Source: an uncultured Bacteroidota bacterium (lineage in GTDB: Bacteria; Bacteroidota; Bacteroidia; Flavobacteriales; Flavobacteriaceae). Taken from it: a DNA stretch of 64,000 nucleotides. The translations under genes and the position numbers were made by a program. The notes beneath the pieces are model-generated. The model was not told where the DNA came from. It did not search any database and was given only the letters and a program-made list of their open reading frames with translations. Below, one piece after another: positions 13,270 through 20,512 of the stretch (positions are counted from its first letter, which is position 1; the number at the start of each line of letters is the position of its first letter). The stretch is from positions 123,449 to 187,448 of the forward strand of contig CACNDW010000001.1 of NCBI GenBank assembly GCA_902619315.1, written 5' to 3'.

Positions 13270-14973
13270 TTATAACGACATTAAGAAAGAATTTAAATCT
13301 TGATTTTTATCAAGGTTTAACTTCTTGGTAAGTCGATATCTCTGACTTTCTACAGTTCTTAAAGAAATACCTGAAATATTAGCAATTTCATTATTGGTAT
13401 GATTCATTTTAATGTAGGAAGCCAATCTTAAATCGGTCTGTGATAGTTTGGATATCTGATTAAGTCTTTGGTAAAACTCTGGGTATACACTTACAAACAT
13501 ATTATCAAATTCCTCATAGGATTTTTCTGAGTTGATCACCCTATTCAATTCATTGCTTACCATTTTACCAGTTTGAACTTCATCTTTTTGGGAGGTACGA
13601 ATTTTCTTTTGAAGGTTTTTTAAATAATCATTCCGTTGTATGATAAAACTGGTCTTGCTAACCAATTCTCTATTTTTTTGGTCAAGCTCGGCCAAAACCT
13701 TTTCTTTTTCTAATTCCAAACGACTCCCCTTTTCTTTTTGATAATTATAATTAACCCGAATTGTGACCAATGAGAAAAATAAAATTACGGTTCCAATAAC
13801 TAAAATATACAGGTAAGTATTGTAACGAATTTTACTCTCATTTAGAGCTCTTGCCGAATCTGATAGTATAATTTGAGTTTCAAGATCGTTAAGTGTTTTG
13901 AAGATCTTAGAGTTGCTAGCGCCCGAAGCAATAAGAATTAAGGAATCCTTAACGCGAAGCAAGGATTCCTTGTCTTTAGTTTTTTTGTAAATTTTTTCGA
14001 GAATCTTGTAATTGTATCTTTTTTCTTTATCACTAATGTTTTTAAAATTTAGATTTTTCAATGCAATTTTTTTGGCCTTTTCAATTTCACCTATAGCCAA
14101 GTAACACTCGGAAAGTCTAGATCCTAAAAAATTAATTTTAAGTGGGAAATTTTTAAGAATTTCACGAGAATACAATAAATTTTCGATTGCCTTATCGTAA
14201 TGTTTTTCGGATTGATAATAAGCCGCAAAAACTGAGTAGGCATCTCCATAATTTAGTGTCAAATTTGAGTTGGACAGATCCTCTTCGTTAATTTTAGCAT
14301 TGTCATACAATTCAATAATCTCATTCAATTTATTTTTTGCAGAAACGAACTCCCCTTTAAAGAGCTTTACTGCCATAAGTTGCATCAGCGAGTACAAAAT
14401 ATCCTCAGGTTTACCAATTGATTTTCTACTTTGATATACTTTGTAAAACAGTTCTTCTTGTTTATCATAATCTCCCTCAGCACCATAGATCAGTCCAAGA
14501 TTTGAAATTGTCGTATTCAATCCATTTCGGGCATCTGTTAAATCGAACTCTTTTTTTAGCTCAAAAAGTTCTTTAGCCTCTGTAAACTTTTCCTTTGCCT
14601 TTTTAAAATTGCTATTCTGAAAATAAATATTACCGATATTAACTACGATCCAAGGTGGCTGACTTAAATTATTATTATCAGGAGATGGATCTTTCACAGC
14701 CCGATTGATCCGCAAAGCAGAGTTGAAGTATTCTAATGCTGAGGAATAAAGCTCCATGTAAAGCAAAATTTCACCGATTTTAGAATATGTTTTTACCATT
14801 TCGGTATCGGGTGCGTCGCTGGCGCGAAGCTCGACATACTCCATTCCAAACTCAATAGCCCTGTTAGGGTTTAGATATTGATATTTGTTAATTGAATCTC
14901 TAAGACGCTGCGTTTGTTGAGCATTTACATGCAAAAAACTTACACATAAAACACATATTAGAACTTTGCGCAT
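13270..14973 (-). CDS. membrane-anchored TPR-HTH (LuxR-type) transcriptional regulator
   Basis: 567 residues. A signal peptide (MRKVLICVLCVSFLHVNA) is followed by tetratricopeptide-like helices to ~370, a transmembrane helix at ~386-406 (LYILVIGTVILFFSLV), a charged coiled coil, and a C-terminal LuxR-like HTH at ~510-567. This is the typical Bacteroidetes arrangement in which a periplasmic TPR region senses something and a cytoplasmic HTH acts on DNA. It lies just upstream of, and is paralogous at its C-terminus to, the small HTH coupled to the giant surface gene, so that gene is the obvious candidate target. The signal sensed is unknown. Confidence 0.85.
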   Translation of the reverse strand: MRKVLICVLCVSFLHVNAQQTQRLRDSINKYQYLNPNRAIEFGMEYVELRASDAPDTEMVKTYSKIGEILLYMELYSSALEYFNSALRINRAVKDPSPDNNNLSQPPWIVVNIGNIYFQNSNFKKAKEKFTEAKELFELKKEFDLTDARNGLNTTISNLGLIYGAEGDYDKQEELFYKVYQSRKSIGKPEDILYSLMQLMAVKLFKGEFVSAKNKLNEIIELYDNAKINEEDLSNSNLTLNYGDAYSVFAAYYQSEKHYDKAIENLLYSREILKNFPLKINFLGSRLSECYLAIGEIEKAKKIALKNLNFKNISDKEKRYNYKILEKIYKKTKDKESLLRVKDSLILIASGASNSKIFKTLNDLETQIILSDSARALNESKIRYNTYLYILVIGTVILFFSLVTIRVNYNYQKEKGSRLELEKEKVLAELDQKNRELVSKTSFIIQRNDYLKNLQKKIRTSQKDEVQTGKMVSNELNRVINSEKSYEEFDNMFVSVYPEFYQRLNQISKLSQTDLRLASYIKMNHTNNEIANISGISLRTVESQRYRLTKKLNLDKNQDLNSFLMSL

Positions 14974-15044
14974 CAGCCTATTTTTTCAAAAAGATATATA
15001 CTAATATAGTAATTAGAACAACAAACAGAATTTCCAAGAACTGC

Positions 15045-15188
15045 TTAAGATTCAACTCGATTCCTTTTTTTAGATAAGAACTTCTTCTTGGCTTCATTAA
15101 ATTCTTTCAAGGATAATCTTTTTCCATTGATATAAACCGTCTTTACCCCCTTTGGTAACTCATTATAAAAAAGATAATCGTAACTCAT
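15045..15188 (-). CDS. small hypothetical protein (47 aa)
   Basis: The frame begins MSYDYLFYNELPKGVKTVYI and ends KKRNRVES, a basic, lysine-rich C-terminal half with no membrane segment. It fills the gap between the sulfatase stop and the TPR-HTH regulator start and lies about 52 bp downstream of the operator-like motif at 15245-15263, a layout like that of the small HTH gene next to the other motif copy. I recognise no family. It could be the first gene of the regulator's transcript or a chance frame. Confidence 0.4.
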   Translation of the reverse strand: MSYDYLFYNELPKGVKTVYINGKRLSLKEFNEAKKKFLSKKRNRVES

Positions 15189-15244
15189 ATTACTGAAAAT
15201 GAAGCTAAACTTAATAAAGTCGTACTAAATTTTCATAATATGCA

Positions 15245-15263
15245 GTACTGCATTTTTACTGCC
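15245..15263 (+). promoter_or_regulatory. operator-like motif upstream of the regulator unit
   Basis: Plus strand: GTACTGCATTTTTACTGCC, 17 of 19 bases as in the copy at 13201-13219, in the opposite orientation. The left part also belongs to a perfect 12-bp palindrome TGCAGTACTGCA at 15241-15252. It is intergenic, 30 bp beyond the sulfatase stop, and upstream of the 47-residue ORF and the TPR-HTH gene. This is consistent with autoregulation, which is inferred. Confidence 0.45.
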
Positions 15264-15293
15264 TATTAAAATCTAAATTTTCAAAAGGGATGT

Positions 15294-16694
15294 TTACTCT
15301 TTGGACATTCTGCCAGCCAATTGATCTGGAATTCTATCTTGGACATCCTTGAGGTGTAATTCTAGATTTCCCATCAGATCTGAGACCACATCTGGAAAGG
15401 TTTCTGCAATATTATATTTTTCAGAAATATCAGCATTAAGATCATAGAGCTCAGGACGTTCTAAAACTATCGTCGGCCCACCATAGTTAATTGCCTCTCT
15501 TTGCTTTATATGAATTTTATACTTCTGATTTCGGTAGGCATGAAGTTCAGCAAAAGCCCAATAATAAAAATCTTTACGAGGACTGGCCGTCTTCTTTGTT
15601 AACACAAGAGACAAATCATAACCGTCCATTTTACGATCGGATGGAACCTCAGCACCAGCAAGGTTTGCAAAGGTAGGTAACAGGTCTAAGGTGGCTCCCA
15701 TTTGATCTATCACTCCCGAGGTCACTATGCCTGGTCCCCAAATAACCGTAGGAACTCGCTGGCCACCCTCAAAAGTAGTGCCTTTTCCCGCACGGAGTGG
15801 ACCTGCCGAACCTCCATGAGTTTTAAACAATAGCCACGGTCCATTATCGGAGGTAAAAACCACTATGGTATTTTGGTCCAGATTGTTTTTTTCCAAAGCA
15901 TTTAATACCTCACCTACACTCCAATCAATCTCCTCGATGACATCAACATACAAACTTGATTTGCTTCTTCCTCTGAATTCCTCTGAAACAAAAAGAGGAA
16001 TATGTGGCATGCTGTGGGCAAGATATAAAAAGAAGGGTTGGGACTTATTTTTCTCAATAAATTGAACAGCTTTTTCGGTATATCTTTTGGTGATTGTAGT
16101 TTGGTCAGCAGGACGTTCAATAATATCAGCATTTTCAATTAGTGGTACATTGAAAAATTCAGTTTTTGAAAAATAATCGGGATCTTCCGATTGCTTGAGA
16201 TACTCCTCCCACTTATCACTATCCATATCATTGGAATAGGGAATCCCATAATAATAATCAAAGCCTTGTTGGCCCGGTAAAAACTTAGGTAAATGACCCA
16301 AATGCCATTTTCCAATTACTGCAGAAGTATAGCCTTGGGGTTTTAAAATCTCTGCAATAGTAAGCTCCTCTAGAGGCAGACCGTTGGGGGAATCGGGAAA
16401 AAAGACATGTCTCTTGGAAGAAGTCATTCCATTTCTGATAGGGTATCTCCCAGTCAATAATCCTGCCCTGCTGGGGGTGCAAACCGGATCAGCAACATAG
16501 AATTGTGTCCACTTTTGTCCCTCTACAGCCATGCGGTCTATGTTAGGAGTTTGGATGAGCGGATGTCCAAAACTTCCTATATCTCCATAGCCCAAATCAT
16601 CACAAAAAACAACCACAAAATTGGGTGGATTTTCAGATTGTGCTGAAAGCATAAAAACCCAGAAACAAACCAGAATTAATAGCCAATTTTTCAT
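15294..16694 (-). CDS. secreted arylsulfatase-type sulfatase (S1 family)
   Basis: 466 residues with a signal peptide ending near AQS (residue ~20). It carries the S1 signature PVCTPSRAGLLTGRYP with Cys72, the residue oxidised to formylglycine, the second sulfatase signature GKWHLGH, metal ligands in FCDDLGYGD and the TSDNGPW motif. It hydrolyses sulfate esters, probably on a polysaccharide, in the periplasm or at the surface. Length is normal for the family. A SusC/SusD pair and another alkaline-phosphatase-fold enzyme lie within 10 kb, which favours a sulfated glycan substrate; the exact sugar cannot be told. A separate FGly-generating enzyme is not in the window. Confidence 0.92.
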   Translation of the reverse strand: MKNWLLILVCFWVFMLSAQSENPPNFVVVFCDDLGYGDIGSFGHPLIQTPNIDRMAVEGQKWTQFYVADPVCTPSRAGLLTGRYPIRNGMTSSKRHVFFPDSPNGLPLEELTIAEILKPQGYTSAVIGKWHLGHLPKFLPGQQGFDYYYGIPYSNDMDSDKWEEYLKQSEDPDYFSKTEFFNVPLIENADIIERPADQTTITKRYTEKAVQFIEKNKSQPFFLYLAHSMPHIPLFVSEEFRGRSKSSLYVDVIEEIDWSVGEVLNALEKNNLDQNTIVVFTSDNGPWLLFKTHGGSAGPLRAGKGTTFEGGQRVPTVIWGPGIVTSGVIDQMGATLDLLPTFANLAGAEVPSDRKMDGYDLSLVLTKKTASPRKDFYYWAFAELHAYRNQKYKIHIKQREAINYGGPTIVLERPELYDLNADISEKYNIAETFPDVVSDLMGNLELHLKDVQDRIPDQLAGRMSKE

Positions 16695-16736
16695 AAATCA
16701 TCTTATTGTTAAAGAAAAAAAGTACCGCGCTGAATG

Positions 16737-17075
16737 TTATTTCAACGACTGCCCTCCTTTTTCTCCAGTTCTTATTCTATAAGCCTCTTCAACAGGTAAT
16801 ATAAATATTTTTCCATCACCCACTTGATCTGTAGCAGCTGACTCTAATATTGCGTTGACTGTCTTTTCAACAAAATCATCATTGACTACAATGGAAAGAT
16901 AACGCCTTTGGATTTCAGATGTACTGTAAGTAATTCCTCTATAAACATGACCTTCCTTTTCGTTTCCTACTCCAGTCACGTCCCAATAACTAAAAAAGTT
17001 GACTTCCACTTTGTGCAAGGCCTCTTTGACCTCAACAAATTTTGATTTGCGAATGATTGCTTCAATTTTTTTCAT
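16737..17075 (-). CDS. P-II family nitrogen regulatory protein (GlnB/GlnK-like)
   Basis: 112 residues, the full length of PII. Visible features are the MKKIEAIIRKSKF first strand, the T-loop region VYRGITYS with Tyr50 at the usual modification position, and the C-terminal GDGKIFILPVEEAYRIRTGE signature. PII proteins bind ATP/ADP and 2-oxoglutarate and typically block an Amt ammonium channel. The sequence just upstream on the same strand looks like only the 3' end of an amt gene, so the usual partner appears to have been lost here. Whether another amt exists elsewhere cannot be seen. Confidence 0.93.
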   Translation of the reverse strand: MKKIEAIIRKSKFVEVKEALHKVEVNFFSYWDVTGVGNEKEGHVYRGITYSTSEIQRRYLSIVVNDDFVEKTVNAILESAATDQVGDGKIFILPVEEAYRIRTGEKGGQSLK

Positions 17076-17093
17076 CGTTTAAAGGTTTAATTA

Positions 17094-17285
17094 TTAATTA
17101 GAGTATGACTTAACACCAAAAGAAACCGAATCGATTCCCGCCTCTTTCTCTTCGCTAGTGATTCTAAACCCAATCAAAGATTTCAAAATTATCATCAATA
17201 TAAAGGTAATACAGAAAGAAAACAAGGCAATATTCTTTCTCGCTACTCTATTGAATAATTTATCTGAGGCATCTACTCTAGAACC
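17094..17285 (-). pseudogene. amt: remnant of ammonium transporter gene (C-terminal end only)
   Basis: About 62 open codons end in a transmembrane-like stretch (ALFSFCITFILMIILKSLIG) followed by FRITSEEKEAGIDSVSFG and SYSN. That tail matches the cytoplasmic C-terminus of Amt proteins (pattern G-x-R-V-x-x-E-E-E-x-x-G-L-D ... HG). The frame is closed by a stop at 17286, overlaps the 3' end of the bestrophin-like gene, and has no start codon. It sits 18 bp upstream of the PII gene, the normal amt position. The rest of amt has been replaced. The identity rests on a short match. Confidence 0.55.
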
Positions 17286-18067
17286 TCATTATCGCCAACC
17301 AACATTTCATCGAACTTGAGATCGTCCAATCCTTCTTGATCAAATGGATCTTCAATGTATTCCTGAATGTTGTATAGAGCCATTAGGATAAACCCAATAA
17401 TTACTGAAAAGAAAATGGAAACTACTAATTCCAAGAAGTTGTTTTTATCAAAACTTGCTAAAATATTGGAGTTATATACTAATGGAGAGAGGTAAATAAA
17501 TACCAAACAATACAACCTGAGAGAGATGGGAGTGGAATGAATTTTAAGTGTGTTGAGTTTTTCAACACTTTCAAACAATTCATTTTTTACCCTAATGATA
17601 CTGTCTTTTTCCCTTTCATTGTAAAGATTTTTATAGTTTTCTAAGAAATAGAAAATCTCTTTTCGTTTGCTTCTGATGTGATCCATTTTCAGCCCACCTT
17701 TATTAGTTAAAATTTTTAACAAGTCATCCTGCAGACCCAGTAAAGTTTTAAAAAAAGTAGAATATTCTTTTGTATTTGTGCCATCAACTGCCCTAAAAAG
17801 ATTGGACAGCTCAATCATTTTATTTCTAAAGCTATTGAATTCACCAATTGCTTCTTGTCTTTTTTGATAGGCACTGGTTATTGAAAAAACAAGAGGAAAA
17901 ACAATTGCAATACTCAAAATGGTAAAATCAATTTGGAGATTGAAATCAAATTTGTCATAGAAAAAATAAATGACCAGGGTTTCAACAACAATGAATATCA
18001 TTCTAATATTGATCGCTGAATAGATTACATTTATTTTTTTACTCATTTCTTTGAATGCGTTTAACAA
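17273..18067 (-). CDS. bestrophin-like membrane protein
   Basis: 264 residues with two N-terminal hydrophobic helices (IRMIFIVVETLVIYFFY and IDFTILSIAIVFPLVFSI), a long charged helical middle, then two more helices (LRLYCLVFIYLSPLVY and VVSIFFSVIIGFILMAL). The segment YIEDPFDQEGLDDLKFDE after the last helix resembles the IEDPFGxxxxDLPLD signature of bacterial bestrophin-type channels. Its 3' end overlaps the amt remnant, so it may have arrived with the deletion of amt. Family assignment is moderate; ion transport is inferred. Confidence 0.55.
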   Translation of the reverse strand: MLNAFKEMSKKINVIYSAINIRMIFIVVETLVIYFFYDKFDFNLQIDFTILSIAIVFPLVFSITSAYQKRQEAIGEFNSFRNKMIELSNLFRAVDGTNTKEYSTFFKTLLGLQDDLLKILTNKGGLKMDHIRSKRKEIFYFLENYKNLYNEREKDSIIRVKNELFESVEKLNTLKIHSTPISLRLYCLVFIYLSPLVYNSNILASFDKNNFLELVVSIFFSVIIGFILMALYNIQEYIEDPFDQEGLDDLKFDEMLVGDNEVLE

Positions 18068-18241
18068 AGGTAAATATTTAATGAAATTATAATTAGAACT
18101 CTATAAAAGTAAATTTATTGTTTAATGATATTTAAATGATCGGTATATAACTATGAATTGCATTAAAGATGGAGTTTTTAAAAATCTCAAAAGATTTTAA
18201 TTTTACATTTTCTTAAATCAATGCCTGAATTAAAGGGGTAA

Positions 18242-19333
18242 CTAATTCAATCTCATTGGAAGGCCATAGCCTTTCTCCTCTATTTGGGTTAATTTAAAAA
18301 GCATCCTAACTGTTGGAGCCAGCTGGTTGTTGTATAGTTGACCTCCATTAGTAACCTCCCCTAGATTTTTTACCCCTTTTCCAAATACAATAATCCAAGT
18401 TTGATCCGATCCCTTAATATCTGTGCCATGACTTCTCCAACTATCTATAGGATCTGTTCCTCTCCCATGGTCAGTACCAACGATAAAGGTCGTTTTCCCA
18501 CGATAATAGTCACTTTTCTGGGTATAATTCCATAAATCCTCAATTAGAGCGTCGGTATTTTTGGTTGATTTTATATAGGATTCATAATCTCCATTGTGGG
18601 CAAAATCATCAGTTTCTCCGTAAGCAATATAAATAAAATCGGGTTGGTGTTTATCTAGATAAGACTTAGCAAATTGATGGGTAAAGCCGTCAAGCCGAAC
18701 TGACCCCCAGGGGCTTGGAATCTGTCGCTGGAGTTCATTTAGTAACTCCTCCCCATGAGTCAGTGGATAATCAGTGGAGGGTTCGAAACCACAATTTGTA
18801 TAAACCCCAGACCTTTTCTGATTGACTATGGCATCAAAAACATCCCAACTGCCGAAGGCAGCTACATTGGTTTTCCCATAGACATTTGCAAATTGCTCCA
18901 AAACGGTTTGATTAGGGTTAGGTGTCTTGGCATTGCTGTCTATCCTTTGATCATCTGCTCTACCGCTCAGAATTTCGTTGTAGCCAGGATAAGAAAACCA
19001 CATCCCATTAGTAAGGTTAACCTTACTTCCCAAGGTTCTATTTCCATGAATTTGTCCCATTTTAACCACCTGTGTCCAAACAAAAGGCATCAGTATTTTT
19101 CTTCTATCAAGAGGACTTTCTGCCCAGGTCTTGTTATAAAGTTCGCCAGGGTGTTTGACGTATTTTTTATTTTTGACCAACAAGGAATCAACACCCAAAA
19201 AAAGTTCTTGCCATCTTAATCCATCCATGGTAATCAAAAATACTTTTTGATCGTTTTCTGTCTTTTGCGAAAACCCTAAAAGAGTGCAAAAAAAGACAAC
19301 AATAAAACAATAAGAGACATTAATTTTTAACAT
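18242..19333 (-). CDS. alkaline-phosphatase-superfamily hydrolase, secreted
   Basis: The start at 19333 gives a clean signal peptide (MLKINVSYCFIVVFFCTLLG, cut near FSQ); an ATG at 19354 would add seven residues. Motifs: VFLITMDGLRWQEL (first metal Asp), FSYPGYNEILSG (nucleophile region), YGETDDFAHNGDY and TDHGRGTDP (metal ligands). This is the phosphodiesterase/phosphoglyceromutase branch of the superfamily rather than a classical FGly sulfatase, since no CxPSR motif is present. It probably removes phosphate or sulfate groups outside the cytoplasm. It sits between the sulfatase and the SusC/SusD genes. The substrate is unknown. Confidence 0.8.
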   Translation of the reverse strand: MLKINVSYCFIVVFFCTLLGFSQKTENDQKVFLITMDGLRWQELFLGVDSLLVKNKKYVKHPGELYNKTWAESPLDRRKILMPFVWTQVVKMGQIHGNRTLGSKVNLTNGMWFSYPGYNEILSGRADDQRIDSNAKTPNPNQTVLEQFANVYGKTNVAAFGSWDVFDAIVNQKRSGVYTNCGFEPSTDYPLTHGEELLNELQRQIPSPWGSVRLDGFTHQFAKSYLDKHQPDFIYIAYGETDDFAHNGDYESYIKSTKNTDALIEDLWNYTQKSDYYRGKTTFIVGTDHGRGTDPIDSWRSHGTDIKGSDQTWIIVFGKGVKNLGEVTNGGQLYNNQLAPTVRMLFKLTQIEEKGYGLPMRLN

Positions 19334-19560
19334 GATATTAATTGATAAAATCACCCTTAAATATAAGACTAATGATTTGAAACCTTATCCAAAGAATTGG
19401 ATATTAAAAACATAAAGTGATCTGACAGCATAATGCTGTTTTCAATTAAACTAAAAATTGGTCTAGAGGTGCGAATCAATTATTTTAATGTATATTAAAA
19501 ATAATTAGTTATAATGATAGATCCTTTAAAGACAATTATTTAATCTAAAATCAATTATTA

Positions 19561-20193
19561 ATGAAATCTAATTCCATTTTGTTCTCCGAAAAAAAGAAAC
19601 TGGTCAAGTACAATCCCTCAAAATATTCATCTGAGTGGGAATTAGATTTTGAATATAATGTTTATGGTATTTCGAGAATTGATAATTTTGTTTTTGTCAC
19701 AACCTACTCCAATTGGGGAAAAATCTATACTAGTTTGGTTGAGTTTGACACTGGCAAGAAGTTGTGGACACTAAAAGAAATATTTTATACAGTTCACATT
19801 ATCGGCGATAAAATTATTTATAAAGACAAGAAAAAGTATTTCAATGGTATCGATATCAATACCGGAAAAAAAATTTTCAATTCTAAACCACCATACACAT
19901 GGTCAACCCCTAAAGCCATGCTATTGAATGGAAAATTTTACCTTTACAACTCCAAAAAAACATGCCAGCTTAATCTTGAGAATGGTGATTATTCTGAAAC
20001 TAAACTTCCAAGAGGATTAGATCCTAGTGAAATTGATTTCGTCCTAGATGAATTCCAAATTAATATAAATAATATGCCGCAGAGTGGTGGTGATTCCGGA
20101 CATTATTTTATGATGGGAGATGCTGGAGGTGGAGATGCTGGAGTTGGAGATGCCGGAGGTGGTGGTGATGGCGGCGGGGGCGGAGACGGTTAA
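19561..20193 (+). CDS. PQQ-like repeat protein with Gly/Asp-rich tail, unknown function
   Basis: 210 residues without a signal peptide. Residues ~20-150 show beta-propeller-like strands (EWELDFEYNVYGISRI, LVEFDTGKKLWTLKE, GIDINTGKKIFN), similar to three or four PQQ-type blades, too few for a closed ring. The last ~35 residues are low complexity, repeats of GDAGGG ending in GGDGGGGGDG. No family with this whole layout is known to me. It is upstream of susC on the same strand, but a 319-bp gap separates them. Confidence 0.6.
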   Translation: MKSNSILFSEKKKLVKYNPSKYSSEWELDFEYNVYGISRIDNFVFVTTYSNWGKIYTSLVEFDTGKKLWTLKEIFYTVHIIGDKIIYKDKKKYFNGIDINTGKKIFNSKPPYTWSTPKAMLLNGKFYLYNSKKTCQLNLENGDYSETKLPRGLDPSEIDFVLDEFQININNMPQSGGDSGHYFMMGDAGGGDAGVGDAGGGGDGGGGGDG

Positions 20194-20512
20194 TCAAATC
20201 TAGTCCAGCTGGTCATATACATTTTATCCTAACAAATAACTTAAAAACAAGTTTTTATAAATTATTTACATAAACCTCTGTAAATCAGCCCATTGTAATT
20301 ATATTCTAAGTTTTTTCTAAAAATTTTAACATTTTTTTAGTATTTTTTTAAATAGGTGCTATAAAAGTCATAAATTTACACCCCTAAATTTTGCGCCTGC
20401 TTTAAAATATTGCACGTTTCTCTTTTTAATTATTTGGGATTTGCAATATTATTTTAATCCATTATTATGCATGCATATTAGTGTGTATACAAGTAATAAA
20501 TAATTAATTTTT
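20194..20512 (+). other. intergenic region upstream of susC
   Basis: About 319 bp, strongly AT-rich, with several T-runs and no ORF of note. It must contain the promoter of the SusC/SusD operon, but I could not place a convincing Bacteroidetes -33/-7 pair (TTTG and TAnnTTTG). No hairpin stronger than background was seen. Confidence 0.4.

Noticed and set aside
18755..19219. 154-codon plus-strand ORF
   Set aside because: It is antisense to the phosphatase-fold gene, which has clear catalytic motifs.
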